From assembly GCF_900188115.1 (NCBI RefSeq), contig NZ_FZNW01000001.1, forward strand, positions 248,001 through 312,000: a DNA stretch of 64,000 bases. Direction: 5' to 3'. The DNA comes from Haloechinothrix alba. Its GTDB lineage: Bacteria > Actinomycetota > Actinomycetes > Mycobacteriales > Pseudonocardiaceae. Below the pieces are notes generated by a model. The model saw only the letters and a list, made by a program, of their open reading frames with translations, was not told where the DNA came from and searched no databases. Shown here in pieces: positions 31,025-40,015 of this stretch (positions are counted from its first letter, which is position 1; every line of letters starts with the position of its first letter). A program made the position numbers and the translations under genes.

Positions 31025-31858
31025 CTACGAGATCGCGCCTTGCGCGAGTTCACGCACAGTCTGGACGACCGCGGTGCCTTGGAGCAACACGAGGTCGTTG
31101 TGGTCGGCGCCGTGGACGACGACCGGTTCGGTACCGGCCGCCTCGGCGACCGCGCGGCTTTGCTCGGGCGGGATGATCGAGTCGGCATCCCCGTACACCA
31201 CGCGCACAGGTATACCCGACAGCGCACGAACGTTGTCCTGGACCGGGTAGCGATCCTTGAGCAGCGTTCGCACTGGCAGGAACGGGTAGTGGTGCGCGGC
31301 CGTCTCGGCCAGCTCGCTGAACGGGGAACGCAGCACCATCCCCGCCGGTGGGTGTTCGGTGGCCAGCTCGCTGACCACACCGCAGCCCAGGCTCTCACCG
31401 AAATACAGCAGCCGGTCCGGGCGCACCCGCGCCTGCTCGACCAGGTACTCGCGGGCCGCTCGCACGTCCCGCGCAAGGCCGTCCTCACTCGGCTTGCCTT
31501 CGTTGGCCGCGTAACCGCGGTAGTCCATCAGCAACACCGACATACCGTGCCGGGTCAGCTGCTCGGCGAGCGGGACCCGCATCGAGCGGTTACCGCCGTT
31601 GCCGGGAGCGACCAGGACGGCGGGAGCTTGGGGATCGTGGTTCGGCTTGCCGTCCGCCGGGAAGAACCACGCCGACAGGTCCAACCCGTCTGCGGTGCGC
31701 AGCGTGACATCCTGCCCGCCGGGGAGCTCGTCGGACGCGGCAGGCAGGGGACCGGGAGTGGGGAGGTAGATGAGGTTGCGTTGAAACACGTAACCAGCTC
31801 CCACAGCGAGGCCGACCACGGTCGCACCCACGATGGCAACAGTGAACACTGTCCGCAT
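31025..31858 (-). CDS. Membrane-anchored alpha/beta-hydrolase (BEM46/YfhR-like)
   Basis: The 277-residue protein has an N-terminal helix (VFTVAIVGATVVGLAVGAGYVF) that anchors or exports it, then a serine-hydrolase domain. It has VLVAPGNGGNRSMR as the oxyanion loop, LMDYRGYAANEGKPSEDG, the nucleophile elbow FGESLGCG near residue 155, Asp in VYGDADSIIPPEQS and His in GADHND near residue 253. These match the BEM46/FrsA-like esterase group. ATG 31858 is the clear start. It lies downstream of coaA on the same strand but is separated by a strong repeat hairpin, so probably has its own promoter. Confidence 0.85.
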   Translation of the reverse strand: MRTVFTVAIVGATVVGLAVGAGYVFQRNLIYLPTPGPLPAASDELPGGQDVTLRTADGLDLSAWFFPADGKPNHDPQAPAVLVAPGNGGNRSMRVPLAEQLTRHGMSVLLMDYRGYAANEGKPSEDGLARDVRAAREYLVEQARVRPDRLLYFGESLGCGVVSELATEHPPAGMVLRSPFSELAETAAHHYPFLPVRTLLKDRYPVQDNVRALSGIPVRVVYGDADSIIPPEQSRAVAEAAGTEPVVVHGADHNDLVLLQGTAVVQTVRELAQGAIS

Positions 31859-31877
31859 CCTGCCTCACTCGGTCAAC

Positions 31878-31958
31878 GCTGAACGACGCTTTCACTCCAC
31901 ACAGCGGGCTGAACGACGCTTTCACTCCACCATAGGGACTGAAAGCGTCATTCAGCCC
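31878..31958. repeat. Intergenic palindromic repeat, family 2
   Basis: Two direct copies of a 23-base unit (31878-31900 and 31908-31930, core GAACGACGCTTTCACTCC, period 30) are followed by an inverted copy (31935-31958, core GACTGAAAGCGTCATTCAG). The second and third copies can form a stem of about 24 bp with three mismatches. It sits between coaA and the next minus-strand gene and could terminate coaA transcription. Confidence 0.85.
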
Positions 31959-31962
31959 AACC

Positions 31963-32895
31963 TTAGAGCTTGCGGAGGCGGACGCGGTTGATCGAGTGGT
32001 CCGAGTCCTTGCGTAGTACGAGGGTGGCGCGCGGGCGGGTGGGCAGGATGTTGTCCACCAGGTTCGGCTCGTTGATCGTCGACCACAGGTGCTGCGCCTC
32101 GGATCGGGCGTCCTCGTCGCTGAGCCCGGCCAGGTGGTGGAAGTGCGACTCGGGGTCGGCGAAGGCGGTATCGCGTAGCGTGAGGAACCGCTCGATGTAC
32201 CAGCGCCGGATGTCCTCGGTGTGCGCGTCCACATAGATGGAGAAGTCGAACAGGTCCGACACCGCCAGCCTCGGATGCGGCTGCAGGACGTTCAGCCCTT
32301 CCAGGATCAGGATGTCCGGCTGGCGTACCACGTGCTCCTCGCCCTCGACGCGGTCGTAGAGCTTGTGCGAGTAGACCGGGGCACTGACCTCGTTCGCGCC
32401 TGACTTCACGTCGGTGATGAAACGCAGCAGCGCGCGGCGGTCGTAGCTTTCCGGAAAGCCCTTCCGGTGCATGATCCCGCGGCGGATCAGCTCTTCCCTC
32501 GGGTAGAGGAAGCCGTCGGTGGTCACCAGGTCCACGCTCGGATGGTCCGGCCACCGCGCGAGCAGCGTGCGCAGGATCCGCGCCGTCGTCGACTTGCCCA
32601 CCGCCACGCTGCCGGCGATACCGATGACGAACGGCACCTTGGTGCCGCGCGTGTACTCGCCGAGGAATGTCGTGGTCACCTCGTAGAGTTGCTGGCGCGC
32701 GGCGACCTGGAGATTGATCAGCCGGGACAGCGGAAGGTACACGTCGGCGACCTCGGCGAGGTCGATCTGCTCGCCGAGACCGCGGAGCCGCACGAGCTCC
32801 TCTGCGGTCAGCGGTAGTGGCGTCGACCTGCGTAGCTCCCGCCACTGCTCACGCGCGAGCTCGACATACGGGGTGAGTTCCCGGACCTTCGCCAT
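31963..32895 (-). CDS. coaA: Type I pantothenate kinase
   Basis: The 310-residue CoaA phosphorylates pantothenate with ATP, the first and feedback-controlled step to coenzyme A. The Walker A motif [18 protein letters not shown] is near residue 95, [13 protein letters not shown] near residue 125 and the segment ILEGLNVLQ near residue 200; length and order are typical. ATG 32895 follows GAGGAG at a good distance, and earlier in-frame codons were rejected. It is monocistronic, ending just before a family 2 palindromic repeat. The cell's acyl-lipid and cell-wall enzymes in this window depend on CoA, but no direct link is implied. Confidence 0.95.
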   Translation of the reverse strand: MAKVRELTPYVELAREQWRELRRSTPLPLTAEELVRLRGLGEQIDLAEVADVYLPLSRLINLQVAARQQLYEVTTTFLGEYTRGTKVPFVIGIAGSVAVGKSTTARILRTLLARWPDHPSVDLVTTDGFLYPREELIRRGIMHRKGFPESYDRRALLRFITDVKSGANEVSAPVYSHKLYDRVEGEEHVVRQPDILILEGLNVLQPHPRLAVSDLFDFSIYVDAHTEDIRRWYIERFLTLRDTAFADPESHFHHLAGLSDEDARSEAQHLWSTINEPNLVDNILPTRPRATLVLRKDSDHSINRVRLRKL

Positions 32896-33056
32896 CGCTT
32901 GACTCCTCAGGTCCAAGGTGCAGGACGGGCAATAGCCACGAAACAAGATGTAAACAGTAAGCGGCGCCGTATGGGCATGCCCTGTGACTTAATCCACCGA
33001 CATTTCTAGTGTCCGCCGGCTGCGCCTGCGCCGCCAGCCGGGCCGGGCGTCGCCGA

Positions 33057-33731
33057 TCACTGCTCCTCCCCGCTTTCGTCCTGGTCGGAGTTGCCACCGA
33101 GCGGGCCCGGCAGGTCGCTGCCCCGGTAGCGCAGCACGATCAGGGTGCCCACTGCCAGGATCGCAGCGGCCAGCACCGTAAGCACGGTGGTGGCTACCAC
33201 ACCGAACCGGTCGAGGATCCACTCGGCGATCTGCCTGCTTCCCGAGGTGGGGTCGGTGAGCACGATGGCGACGAAGGCCGCGGCAAGCACGGTGACGGCC
33301 GTGAAGACGATCCTGCGTGGCCACGTGGTCAACTGGGCCTTCTCGTGCAGCACTCGACCCGCACGCAGGATCCGGCCGACGCGCAGGATGCGTAGCGCGC
33401 CGATGGCCAGGATCATCCGCAGGATCTGCACGGGGCCGATCATGAAGATGACGGCGGGAACGGTCAGCACCGTGATACCCACGGTCCACTTGTGGCTACG
33501 TATCCAGTCGAAGATGTCCCCGCTGAGCAGCATCAGAACCAGCGACTCGCCGACAAGCACGCACATCGACGCCCAGTTGAGAACGGTGCCGACCGTGGCG
33601 GTGACTCCGTCACCCATAGCCAGGAACACGGCCGGGACCGACACCATGGCCGCGAGGACCACGGGCAGCGCGAGCTGCCGTTCGACCCGTTCTGCCCGGG
33701 TGTTGCGTGCCGCTTGTCCTGACGTCGTCAT
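33057..33731 (-). CDS. Voltage-sensor-like membrane protein without a pore filter
   Basis: The 224-residue membrane protein has about six hydrophobic segments. One carries regularly spaced arginines every third residue (LRILRVGRILRAGRVL, near residue 115), the hallmark of an S4 voltage sensor. The last two helices frame a region where the K+ filter should be, but there is no TVGYG or similar motif, so it is not a classical channel. The acidic tail ends DQDESGEEQ. ATG 33731 has AGGA six bases upstream. It could be a voltage sensor for another partner or a degenerate channel. Confidence 0.72.
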   Translation of the reverse strand: MTTSGQAARNTRAERVERQLALPVVLAAMVSVPAVFLAMGDGVTATVGTVLNWASMCVLVGESLVLMLLSGDIFDWIRSHKWTVGITVLTVPAVIFMIGPVQILRMILAIGALRILRVGRILRAGRVLHEKAQLTTWPRRIVFTAVTVLAAAFVAIVLTDPTSGSRQIAEWILDRFGVVATTVLTVLAAAILAVGTLIVLRYRGSDLPGPLGGNSDQDESGEEQ

Positions 33732-33781
33732 CGACAGCATCCTAAGCGGGCCGGATACGGTGTGCCCGCAGTGTAGGTGTG

Positions 33782-34396
33782 TCAGGTGGAGCGCTGCCCG
33801 AAGCAGTCACTCCAGGCCGCGGAGACGTGCCGGGCGCAGTTGAGCGGCTCCACCCCGCCGACGCCGGTTCCGAGCCCCGGCATGGCGATGACGTCGATGG
33901 CCTCGCGCGCCGGGACGTCGAGCTCGACGTCGCCGGTGCGCCAGAACTCGAACACGGCACGTGCTGCCAGGTACGGGTGGACCGTGTCCGTGGGCAGCTG
34001 CTCGCCGGGCTCGCGCACGGTTGGTGCGCAGATCAGCCACTTGGGCATCGGTTCGCCGGTCTGCGCGGCGACAGCCTGGCCGACCGGGAGCTCACCGCCG
34101 TGATAGCTGAGGATGGCGTTGCGTACGTGTTGCTCGACGCCGGGAAACGCGCGAGCGTAGACACTGTCGATGCCGCCCCGCATCCATCCGTAGGAGTTCG
34201 CGGGACTGACCACCGCGTCGGCATGCACGTCGAGTACGGAACCGTGGTGCACCCGGACGCGGTCGCCTGCTGACTCGGCTACCGTGTGCCATGCCTCCGT
34301 GAGAGCGTCATCCACCGAACACAGCACCACTTCCGGCGTGTGCTGCGTCGTCGGCGCCGTCGAGCCACTGCGGGCTGTACCCGATTCGGTGGTCAC
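33782..34396 (-). CDS. Macro-domain protein
   Basis: The protein of about 204 residues holds a macro domain: VRVHHGSVLDVHADAVVSPANSYGWMRGGID near residues 50-80 (the ADP-ribose loop with the conserved Asn-Ser), and VIAMPGLGTGVGGVEPLNCA near residue 175 (the second binding loop). Macro domains bind or hydrolyse ADP-ribose and O-acetyl-ADP-ribose, often reversing ADP-ribosylation. The start is uncertain: GTG 34396 gives a compact domain, ATG 34444 would add 16 residues. It is divergent from pheA. Removal of ADP-ribose from protein or nucleic acid is plausible but unproven. Confidence 0.82.
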   Translation of the reverse strand: MTTESGTARSGSTAPTTQHTPEVVLCSVDDALTEAWHTVAESAGDRVRVHHGSVLDVHADAVVSPANSYGWMRGGIDSVYARAFPGVEQHVRNAILSYHGGELPVGQAVAAQTGEPMPKWLICAPTVREPGEQLPTDTVHPYLAARAVFEFWRTGDVELDVPAREAIDVIAMPGLGTGVGGVEPLNCARHVSAAWSDCFGQRST

Positions 34397-34557
34397 GTCC
34401 TTAGTGTGACAAAGAAGCCGGAGCAGGTTAACCGACGCGCCCATCCGGCATCTGAGTGAAATCGGCAACAGGGTGCAGCCCGGTGTGCACTGGGGGTGTT
34501 CGTGCGTGACGTGCACCACGTGTGCCGCGAACAGGGGCGATTGCGTACTCTGCTGTC

Positions 34558-35478
34558 GTGTACAGGATTGCATACTTCGGTCCGGAGGGGACCTTCACCG
34601 AGCAGGCGGCGCGTTCGCTGGCCGGCAGCGACACCCACGCCGAACTCGTGCCGTACGAGACGATCGCGCAGGCCATGGCGGCCGTCCGGGATGGTGGGAC
34701 GTCCGCGGCGTGCGTTCCTGTGGAGAACTCTGTCGAGGGTCCGGTAACGGCGACGCTGGACGAGCTGGCGGAGGACGAGCCCCTGGTTGCCACGGCCGAA
34801 GCCCTTCTGCCCATCCATTTCACCGTCCTCGCAGGCCGCGGTGTACGGCGGGAGGACATCGGTACCGTCGCCAGTCATCCCCATGCTTTGGCGCAGGTAC
34901 GGCACTGGCTGGACGTGAACCTGCCTTCCGCCCGGCACGTCGCGACGTCGTCGACCGCCGCTGCCGCGCTGGCGGTGCAGCAGGGCGAGTACGACGCCGC
35001 GGTGGCCGCCCCGGTTGCCGCGGAACGCTACGGCCTACCCGGTATCGCCACCGAGGTCGCGGATGTTGAGGACGCCCGCACTCGCTTCCTGCTGCTCACC
35101 CGGCCCGGTACGCTGCCGGAACCGACCGGTTGCGACCGCACGTCGGTCGTGGCGGCGGCAGCGAACCGGACGGGAGCGCTGTCCGAGCTGCTGACCGAGC
35201 TTGCCTTCCGTGGCATCAACCTGACCAGGCTGGACGCGCGGCCGATCAAGGGTGGCTTCGGCGAGTACCGGTTCTTCATCGACTTCGAGGGCCACGTCGC
35301 CGAACCGCGCATCGGAGACGCCCTCGCGGCCTTGCGCAGGCGATGTGCGGTGCGCTTCTTGGGGTCGCACCCCCGTGCGGACGGGGTACGCGCGAGCATC
35401 CAGCCGTCCGCGGGTAACGAGGACTTCGTCAGCGCGGCGGACTGGGTGGAGTCGGTCCGGCGCGGCGACACGGCCTGA
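34558..35478 (+). CDS. pheA: Prephenate dehydratase
   Basis: The 306-residue monofunctional enzyme turns prephenate into phenylpyruvate for phenylalanine synthesis. The catalytic domain opens RIAYFGPEGTFTEQAA and includes PVENSVEGPVTATLDEL and the TSSTAAAALAV block near residue 137. The regulatory ACT domain (residues 195-275) holds NRTGALSELLTELAFRGINLTRL and GEYRFFIDFEGH, where phenylalanine binds as feedback inhibitor. GTG 34558 is chosen; a tract ending TACTCT lies just before it, so the message may be leaderless. A phosphatase gene follows, as in mycobacteria. Confidence 0.95.
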   Translation: MYRIAYFGPEGTFTEQAARSLAGSDTHAELVPYETIAQAMAAVRDGGTSAACVPVENSVEGPVTATLDELAEDEPLVATAEALLPIHFTVLAGRGVRREDIGTVASHPHALAQVRHWLDVNLPSARHVATSSTAAAALAVQQGEYDAAVAAPVAAERYGLPGIATEVADVEDARTRFLLLTRPGTLPEPTGCDRTSVVAAAANRTGALSELLTELAFRGINLTRLDARPIKGGFGEYRFFIDFEGHVAEPRIGDALAALRRRCAVRFLGSHPRADGVRASIQPSAGNEDFVSAADWVESVRRGDTA

Positions 35479-35646
35479 GCCGGCTGCCGTTCGTGCAGGC
35501 GACCGAGCGACGCGTTCACGTAGTGAAACGGTGCGGGGCCCGGTAGCGACGTTACGGCAGAGTGGAACCAGTGGCGTACCCACGTGGCCGGTACGCGGCT
35601 GGACGCTCGATCCTGGGGTCGTTCTGACAGAGATTGGACCGTTGAC

Positions 35647-36276
35647 GTGAAGTTGAAACTCGTTCGGCACGCGGAGAGTACCGCCAATGTGCGGAAGGCG
35701 ATCAATACCAGGCTGCCCGGGCCGCCGCTGAGTGACGTGGGCAGGCAGCAGGCCGACGAGCTCGCCGCCCGGCTGCGCTCCGAGCCTGTTGTGGCCGTGT
35801 ACAGCTCGCTGGCCACGCGCGCCCAGCAGACCGCGACGCCGGTGGCCGCGGCGCACGGGGTGGACCTTCAGGTCATCGACGGGGTGCACGAGGTGTTCGT
35901 CGGGCAGCTGGAGGACCGCACCGATCGCGAAGGGGTGGAGGCCTACGCGCAGGTGTTCCTCCCGTGGATCCAGGGCGAGCTGCACCACACGATGCCGGGC
36001 GGGGAGAGCGGCATCGAGGTTCGCGACCGGTTCGTGGCCGCGATCTCCGAGGTCAGGGCCAAGCATGAGGAGGAGGACCCGGACGGCACCGTCGTCATGG
36101 TCAGTCACGGCGGTGTCATGCGTCTCGGTGTGGAGTTGCTCGCCGACAACGTTCCGCGGTCGGGCCGGGTGTCCGGGTTGATCGCCAACACCGGAGCGGT
36201 GGTGCTGGAAGCGCATCGCGACGGTCGCTGGCGGTGTGTCGCCTGGGACGGTGTCGACCTGTCCGGTCACGGTTGA
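35647..36276 (+). CDS. Histidine-phosphatase superfamily protein
   Basis: The 209-residue enzyme begins KLKLVRHAESTANVR, with the catalytic RHAE motif near residue 7. It has VYSSLATRAQQTATP near residue 58 and VMVSHGGVMRLG near residue 155, the second His. These are the marks of the phosphoglycerate mutase-like phosphatases, which pass the phosphate through His. It lies after pheA, matching the order pheA-Rv3837c of M. tuberculosis, so the pairing is old, but the substrate is unknown. GTG 35647 follows a 168-base gap with no clear ribosome site. Confidence 0.9.
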   Translation: MKLKLVRHAESTANVRKAINTRLPGPPLSDVGRQQADELAARLRSEPVVAVYSSLATRAQQTATPVAAAHGVDLQVIDGVHEVFVGQLEDRTDREGVEAYAQVFLPWIQGELHHTMPGGESGIEVRDRFVAAISEVRAKHEEEDPDGTVVMVSHGGVMRLGVELLADNVPRSGRVSGLIANTGAVVLEAHRDGRWRCVAWDGVDLSGHG

Positions 36277-36318
36277 TCGCTGCCGGGCCGGGCGGCCCGA
36301 GCTCGAGCGTACGGCTGA

Positions 36319-37593
36319 TCATGCACGGTCGGCACTGGAGTCGGTGCCTGCCGCGTCCACCTCGGGACGGAAACGGCGCAGCATGAGCAGTACGGCGGCT
36401 GCGAGGAGCAGCTGGCTGCATCCGGAGACGACGAACGTCATGCTCGGGCTGTCCAGCAGCCTGGTGAGAACACCGCCGATCATCGCGCCCGCCGGGATGG
36501 AGCCCCACACCAGGGTGCGCCATACGCCGATAATCCTGCCGAGCACGCCGTCGGGTACCAGCAGTGCGCGCAGGGTGGCCAGGATGACGTTGACCGTCAC
36601 CACCGCCGCCGCGAACAGGCCGAACAGCGCGGCTCCCACGACGGGGTTGCTCGTGAGGCCCATGGCGGCGAATCCGATACCGGCGGCGGCGACGCCACCG
36701 ACGAGCACGGGTACGCGACGGAATCGCCTGATCATCCTCGGGGCGATCGCCGCCCCGCCGAGACCGCCGAGCCCACCGATGAAGGCGAACATCCCGAATG
36801 CGGCCTCGCTGAGCTCGAGGTCCTCGAGCGCGTACAGCACGAGCTGCGCCTGGGCGAGTTCGGCGAGCAGGTTCAGTGCCGTGGCGATGAGGACGAGCCG
36901 CAGCATCAAGGGGCTGTTCACCAGCCAGCGCATACCGTTGCCGAGCTCGCTGCGCAGGCGAGCGCGGGGCGTGCCTTCTCCAGATCCGTCCTGCTGGTCT
37001 GCTCCGGCCGCGCGCTGCGGGTGGTAGGAACCGAGTAGTCCGAGCAGCAGCACGGCCGCGATGGCGTAGGCGATCGAGTTGAGCAGGAACGGGAAGGCAG
37101 CGAACAGCGCGAAGGTCAGGCTGCCGACGGGTCCGCCCGCGAAGGTCTGCCCGACGATCTCCACGGACTGCAGCTTGCTGTTGGCGCCTTCCAGGTTCCG
37201 GCGGGGTACGACCGCGGGGATCAGCACGTTGCTCGCGGTGTCGGCGACGGTCTCGGCGGAGCCGATCAGCATCGCTGCCGCGTACACCGTCCAGATGGAG
37301 ATGGCGTCGAGGTAGACGAACCCCGCCGTGAGCCCCACGACGAGCGCGCGGGTCACATTGGCGATGATCATCGCCTTCTTGCGGTCGACCCGGTCGAGGA
37401 CCGTGCCGGCGAGTACCCCGAACAGTAGCCACGGGAGGAACTGGATGGCCGCCAAGCCCGCGATGAGCAGGGGGTCGCGGGTGAGGGTAGCGGCCAGCAG
37501 CGGGAAGGCCACCTTGCCTATGCCGTCACCCAACTGGGAGAGCGTACTCGAGGACAGCAGCCAGTTGAGCCGGTTGTCGCGCTTACCACTCAT
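36319..37593 (-). CDS. MFS transporter (multidrug-type)
   Basis: The protein of about 424 residues has 10-12 membrane helices. The usual MFS loop motif between helices 2 and 3 appears as GTVLDRVDRKKAMI near residue 58. The fold of two halves joined by a cytoplasmic loop rich in Gln/Asp and Gly (about residues 205-225) matches the DHA3 drug-export group. It would use proton antiport to export small hydrophobic molecules. ATG 37593 (MSGKRD) is preferred; a TTG at 37638 is possible and puts a GAGGGAGG sequence inside the frame. It converges with the phosphatase gene and is not part of the conserved pheA-serS set. Confidence 0.85.
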   Translation of the reverse strand: MSGKRDNRLNWLLSSSTLSQLGDGIGKVAFPLLAATLTRDPLLIAGLAAIQFLPWLLFGVLAGTVLDRVDRKKAMIIANVTRALVVGLTAGFVYLDAISIWTVYAAAMLIGSAETVADTASNVLIPAVVPRRNLEGANSKLQSVEIVGQTFAGGPVGSLTFALFAAFPFLLNSIAYAIAAVLLLGLLGSYHPQRAAGADQQDGSGEGTPRARLRSELGNGMRWLVNSPLMLRLVLIATALNLLAELAQAQLVLYALEDLELSEAAFGMFAFIGGLGGLGGAAIAPRMIRRFRRVPVLVGGVAAAGIGFAAMGLTSNPVVGAALFGLFAAAVVTVNVILATLRALLVPDGVLGRIIGVWRTLVWGSIPAGAMIGGVLTRLLDSPSMTFVVSGCSQLLLAAAVLLMLRRFRPEVDAAGTDSSADRA

Positions 37594-37743
37594 CGCCGTG
37601 TGGCCAGCCTGAAACGACAGGTCTGCCTCCCTCGCCAACAGTCAATCTCATCATCGTGTCACGACGAGGGGTGATTGTGCACCGTCGGAAAGTAGCGACG
37701 CCAAGGCTTCGCTAGAGGCGCACCCGCACGGCCGGCGGGGGAC

Positions 37744-39201
37744 CTACCGTTCGTAGCTTTCCGTGGGTGTGCTCTCGCCGATCACCGGGGGGACGATGGG
37801 GTTTCCGGTGTCCGGGTCGCGCTCGATGTCCCCGTCGTGCGTGGTCTCGAACAGGTGCTCGTTCTTGAGGATCTCGGCCGCGCCGCGTTCGGTGCTGTCG
37901 TCCTTGCCTGAGCCACGGCCTGCCCCGCCACCAGCCATTCCTCCGGCGCGTGACCCGCCTGCGGCCTGCTGCGCGGCCGCTGCGCCTCCGCGGGTGACGC
38001 CGTCGCCACGGGCAGGCGCCCCCTGGCCGCCGGCGTGTCCGGCGGCGCGGCCGGCCGCACCGCCCCCGGGGCGACCCCCGGCGGTCTGCCCCCCGGAACC
38101 CCCCGAGACTCGTTGCCCGGCATAGCCACCGCGCGGAGTCCCGGCACGCGGCCCGCTCCGGGTGCGATCCCCGCCTGCGCCGCTGGTGCCCGCACCCCCG
38201 ACTGGCATACCGCCCACTGCGCCCTGGCGTGTGCCTGCAGGTGCACCCGAGCCGGCGCCGGCGCCCTGACCGGCACCGGAACCGGCGAGGTGGCTCGCAG
38301 CCGACTGCGCACCCGGAGCAGGCGCCGCACCTGCGCCGCCTGCTCCCGACGCGACACCCGCACCGGGCGCAGGCACGTTCCCACCGGCAGCCGCAGGCAC
38401 ACCCCCGCCCGCGGAGCCGCCCGCGAAGCTGGAGTGGGTGGCCCCGTCGGTGCCTCCCGCCAGGTCCGGTGGGGCGGTGAAGGCCGGTTGTTGCGCTGCC
38501 GCGGCCTGGTACCCGCTGTCCAGCTCGTGCATCACCCGTGCCGCCTCGGCGTGCTTCTCCTGCGCCTCGTCCTGTTTGCGCTGCAGTTCCAGGTAGCGGG
38601 TCGCCGCGCCGACGGCACTGCCGGCGCTCGCCTGCTCCCGCACCGCCGCCAGCTCCGCGTTCTGGTCGAATCCCGTCGGTTCCGGCATCGCGTTCTTGCC
38701 GGTGGATGCCGCGTCGGCCTCCTCGGCCAGCCGGTTGGACCCGAGGTGGATGCCTTGAGCGGTGGAGTCGCTCCACGTCGCCGCGGAGCGGAAGAACCCG
38801 TGCGCGGCATCGGCGGCCGCGCCCTGCCACAGGCTCTGCTCGGCATTGGCGGCGTCACTCAACGCCTGTGCGACGTCGCTGAGCCAGTTGCCGAACTCGT
38901 TGGCCACGCGCCCCTTCTCGTGTATGTCCTCCGGGGACATGTTCTGGTGCGCGAACCGGTACAGCTGCTCGTGGGAGTAGCCCAGGTAGTCCGAACCGGC
39001 GTAGGGAGCGTCGCCCCGGGTGTCCTGGCCCTGCGCCAACGAACGCTGCTGCTCGTCCCGGTATCGCGCGGCTTCCCGCTGCGCGTGGTACTCGGCGATG
39101 ACGGGGCCGCCGAAAGAGGGGCTTTCCTCCAGGGCTTCGTCGTGGGCCTGTTCCTGTACATCCGCCTCGTACTCGCGCGGACCCGGCTGCTGCTCACCCA
39201 T
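37744..39201 (-). CDS. PPE/WXG-like protein with long Gly/Ala-rich region
   Basis: The 485-residue protein has a helical N-terminal part (residues 70-220) containing FGNWLSDVAQALSDAANAEQSLWQGAAADAAHGFF, here summarised by its LWQGAAADAA core, which resembles the W-x-G turn region of type VII substrates and PPE proteins. A low-complexity Gly/Ala/Pro tail of about 200 residues follows (GGGVPAAAGGNVPAPGAG and similar), with a short acidic C-terminus. No signal peptide is present, which fits type VII export. ATG 39201 has GAGGTGA six bases upstream. It follows a DUF3558-like gene after 12 bases. No EccC, EspG or mycosin gene lies in the window. Confidence 0.75.
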   Translation of the reverse strand: MGEQQPGPREYEADVQEQAHDEALEESPSFGGPVIAEYHAQREAARYRDEQQRSLAQGQDTRGDAPYAGSDYLGYSHEQLYRFAHQNMSPEDIHEKGRVANEFGNWLSDVAQALSDAANAEQSLWQGAAADAAHGFFRSAATWSDSTAQGIHLGSNRLAEEADAASTGKNAMPEPTGFDQNAELAAVREQASAGSAVGAATRYLELQRKQDEAQEKHAEAARVMHELDSGYQAAAAQQPAFTAPPDLAGGTDGATHSSFAGGSAGGGVPAAAGGNVPAPGAGVASGAGGAGAAPAPGAQSAASHLAGSGAGQGAGAGSGAPAGTRQGAVGGMPVGGAGTSGAGGDRTRSGPRAGTPRGGYAGQRVSGGSGGQTAGGRPGGGAAGRAAGHAGGQGAPARGDGVTRGGAAAAQQAAGGSRAGGMAGGGAGRGSGKDDSTERGAAEILKNEHLFETTHDGDIERDPDTGNPIVPPVIGESTPTESYER

Positions 39202-39213
39202 CACAGCTCACCT

Positions 39214-39879
39214 CTATCGCGTCCCTTCGGGCAGCAACGGCTCGAGTCGTTCGGCCGGCTCCTCGACGAACCCGCAGGCGTCGTCTGTGTCGCCGTGCCG
39301 CATTGTTGCGCCGACGGTCGCACGGGATTCGGGTTCGACCTCCATGGAGATGTCGCAGCTGACTTTGGCGCCGACGCCGGCACGGATCTGCACTGCGGGG
39401 CGATCGTTGACCTCGCCGGGGAAGATACGTACGGGATCGTGTGCGGATAGCTCGTCGTGAACGTAGCCTGCCTGCAGGTTCACTCCGGCGGTACCCGTAC
39501 CTTGCTTGCTCGCCTGGCAATTGTTGTCCACGCCTGCAGTGGATGCTTCGCCTGGAGGGAAATCCTCGGCGGCGAGGATGTCATCAAGCAGTGCCTCCCT
39601 GGCGTCCTCGAATGCTGCCTTCATCTTGGCCAGGTTCGGCAGCAGCGACCGCTCGTCCCCGTCGATCACCCGCACGTTGTGTTCGGCGACCTGGTAGGCG
39701 TACGGACTGGAGTCCAACATCGCCCGCTGTGCCAGATACTCCACGTTTCGGACCTGTTCGCTGTCGGTGACATCGGTGGCGAACCCCGAGGTGACGAACT
39801 CGGCACCCGCGCTACCACCGGAAGCCTCGCCCTCGCTTCCGGCAAGCGACTCGTCGGCGAAGCTCGCCCCGTCCGCCAT
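39214..39879 (-). CDS. DUF3558-like protein upstream of the PPE-like gene
   Basis: The 221-residue protein has no signal peptide and begins with a Ser/Gly/Glu-rich stretch. Its core (VRNVEYLAQRAMLDSSPYAYQV, then AKMKAAFEDAREALLDDIL) is helical, and the last 80 residues are beta-rich, ending DDACGFVEEPAERLEPLLP. That C-terminal layout, with Cys near the end followed by a helix and LP, recalls DUF3558 proteins seen with type VII genes. ATG 39879 follows GGAAGGTGA. The next gene starts 12 bases downstream and encodes a PPE-like protein, so the two are probably made together. Confidence 0.65.
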   Translation of the reverse strand: MADGASFADESLAGSEGEASGGSAGAEFVTSGFATDVTDSEQVRNVEYLAQRAMLDSSPYAYQVAEHNVRVIDGDERSLLPNLAKMKAAFEDAREALLDDILAAEDFPPGEASTAGVDNNCQASKQGTGTAGVNLQAGYVHDELSAHDPVRIFPGEVNDRPAVQIRAGVGAKVSCDISMEVEPESRATVGATMRHGDTDDACGFVEEPAERLEPLLPEGTR

Positions 39880-40015
39880 GAACCGTCACCTTCCCGGACA
39901 CAACTCGACCCGCATCCCGGCCGACCCGCTACGCTGTGCGACCAGCCGGGCAGGTTCCGTCACTACTGTAATGGCTCCGGCGCGTCCGGTGGGACGATTC
40001 GCCGAACTCGCCCGG

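Noticed and set aside
38035-39450. 471-codon plus-strand frame opposite the PPE-like gene
   Set aside because: Arg/Leu-rich shadow of the Gly/Ala tail; crosses two real minus-strand genes.
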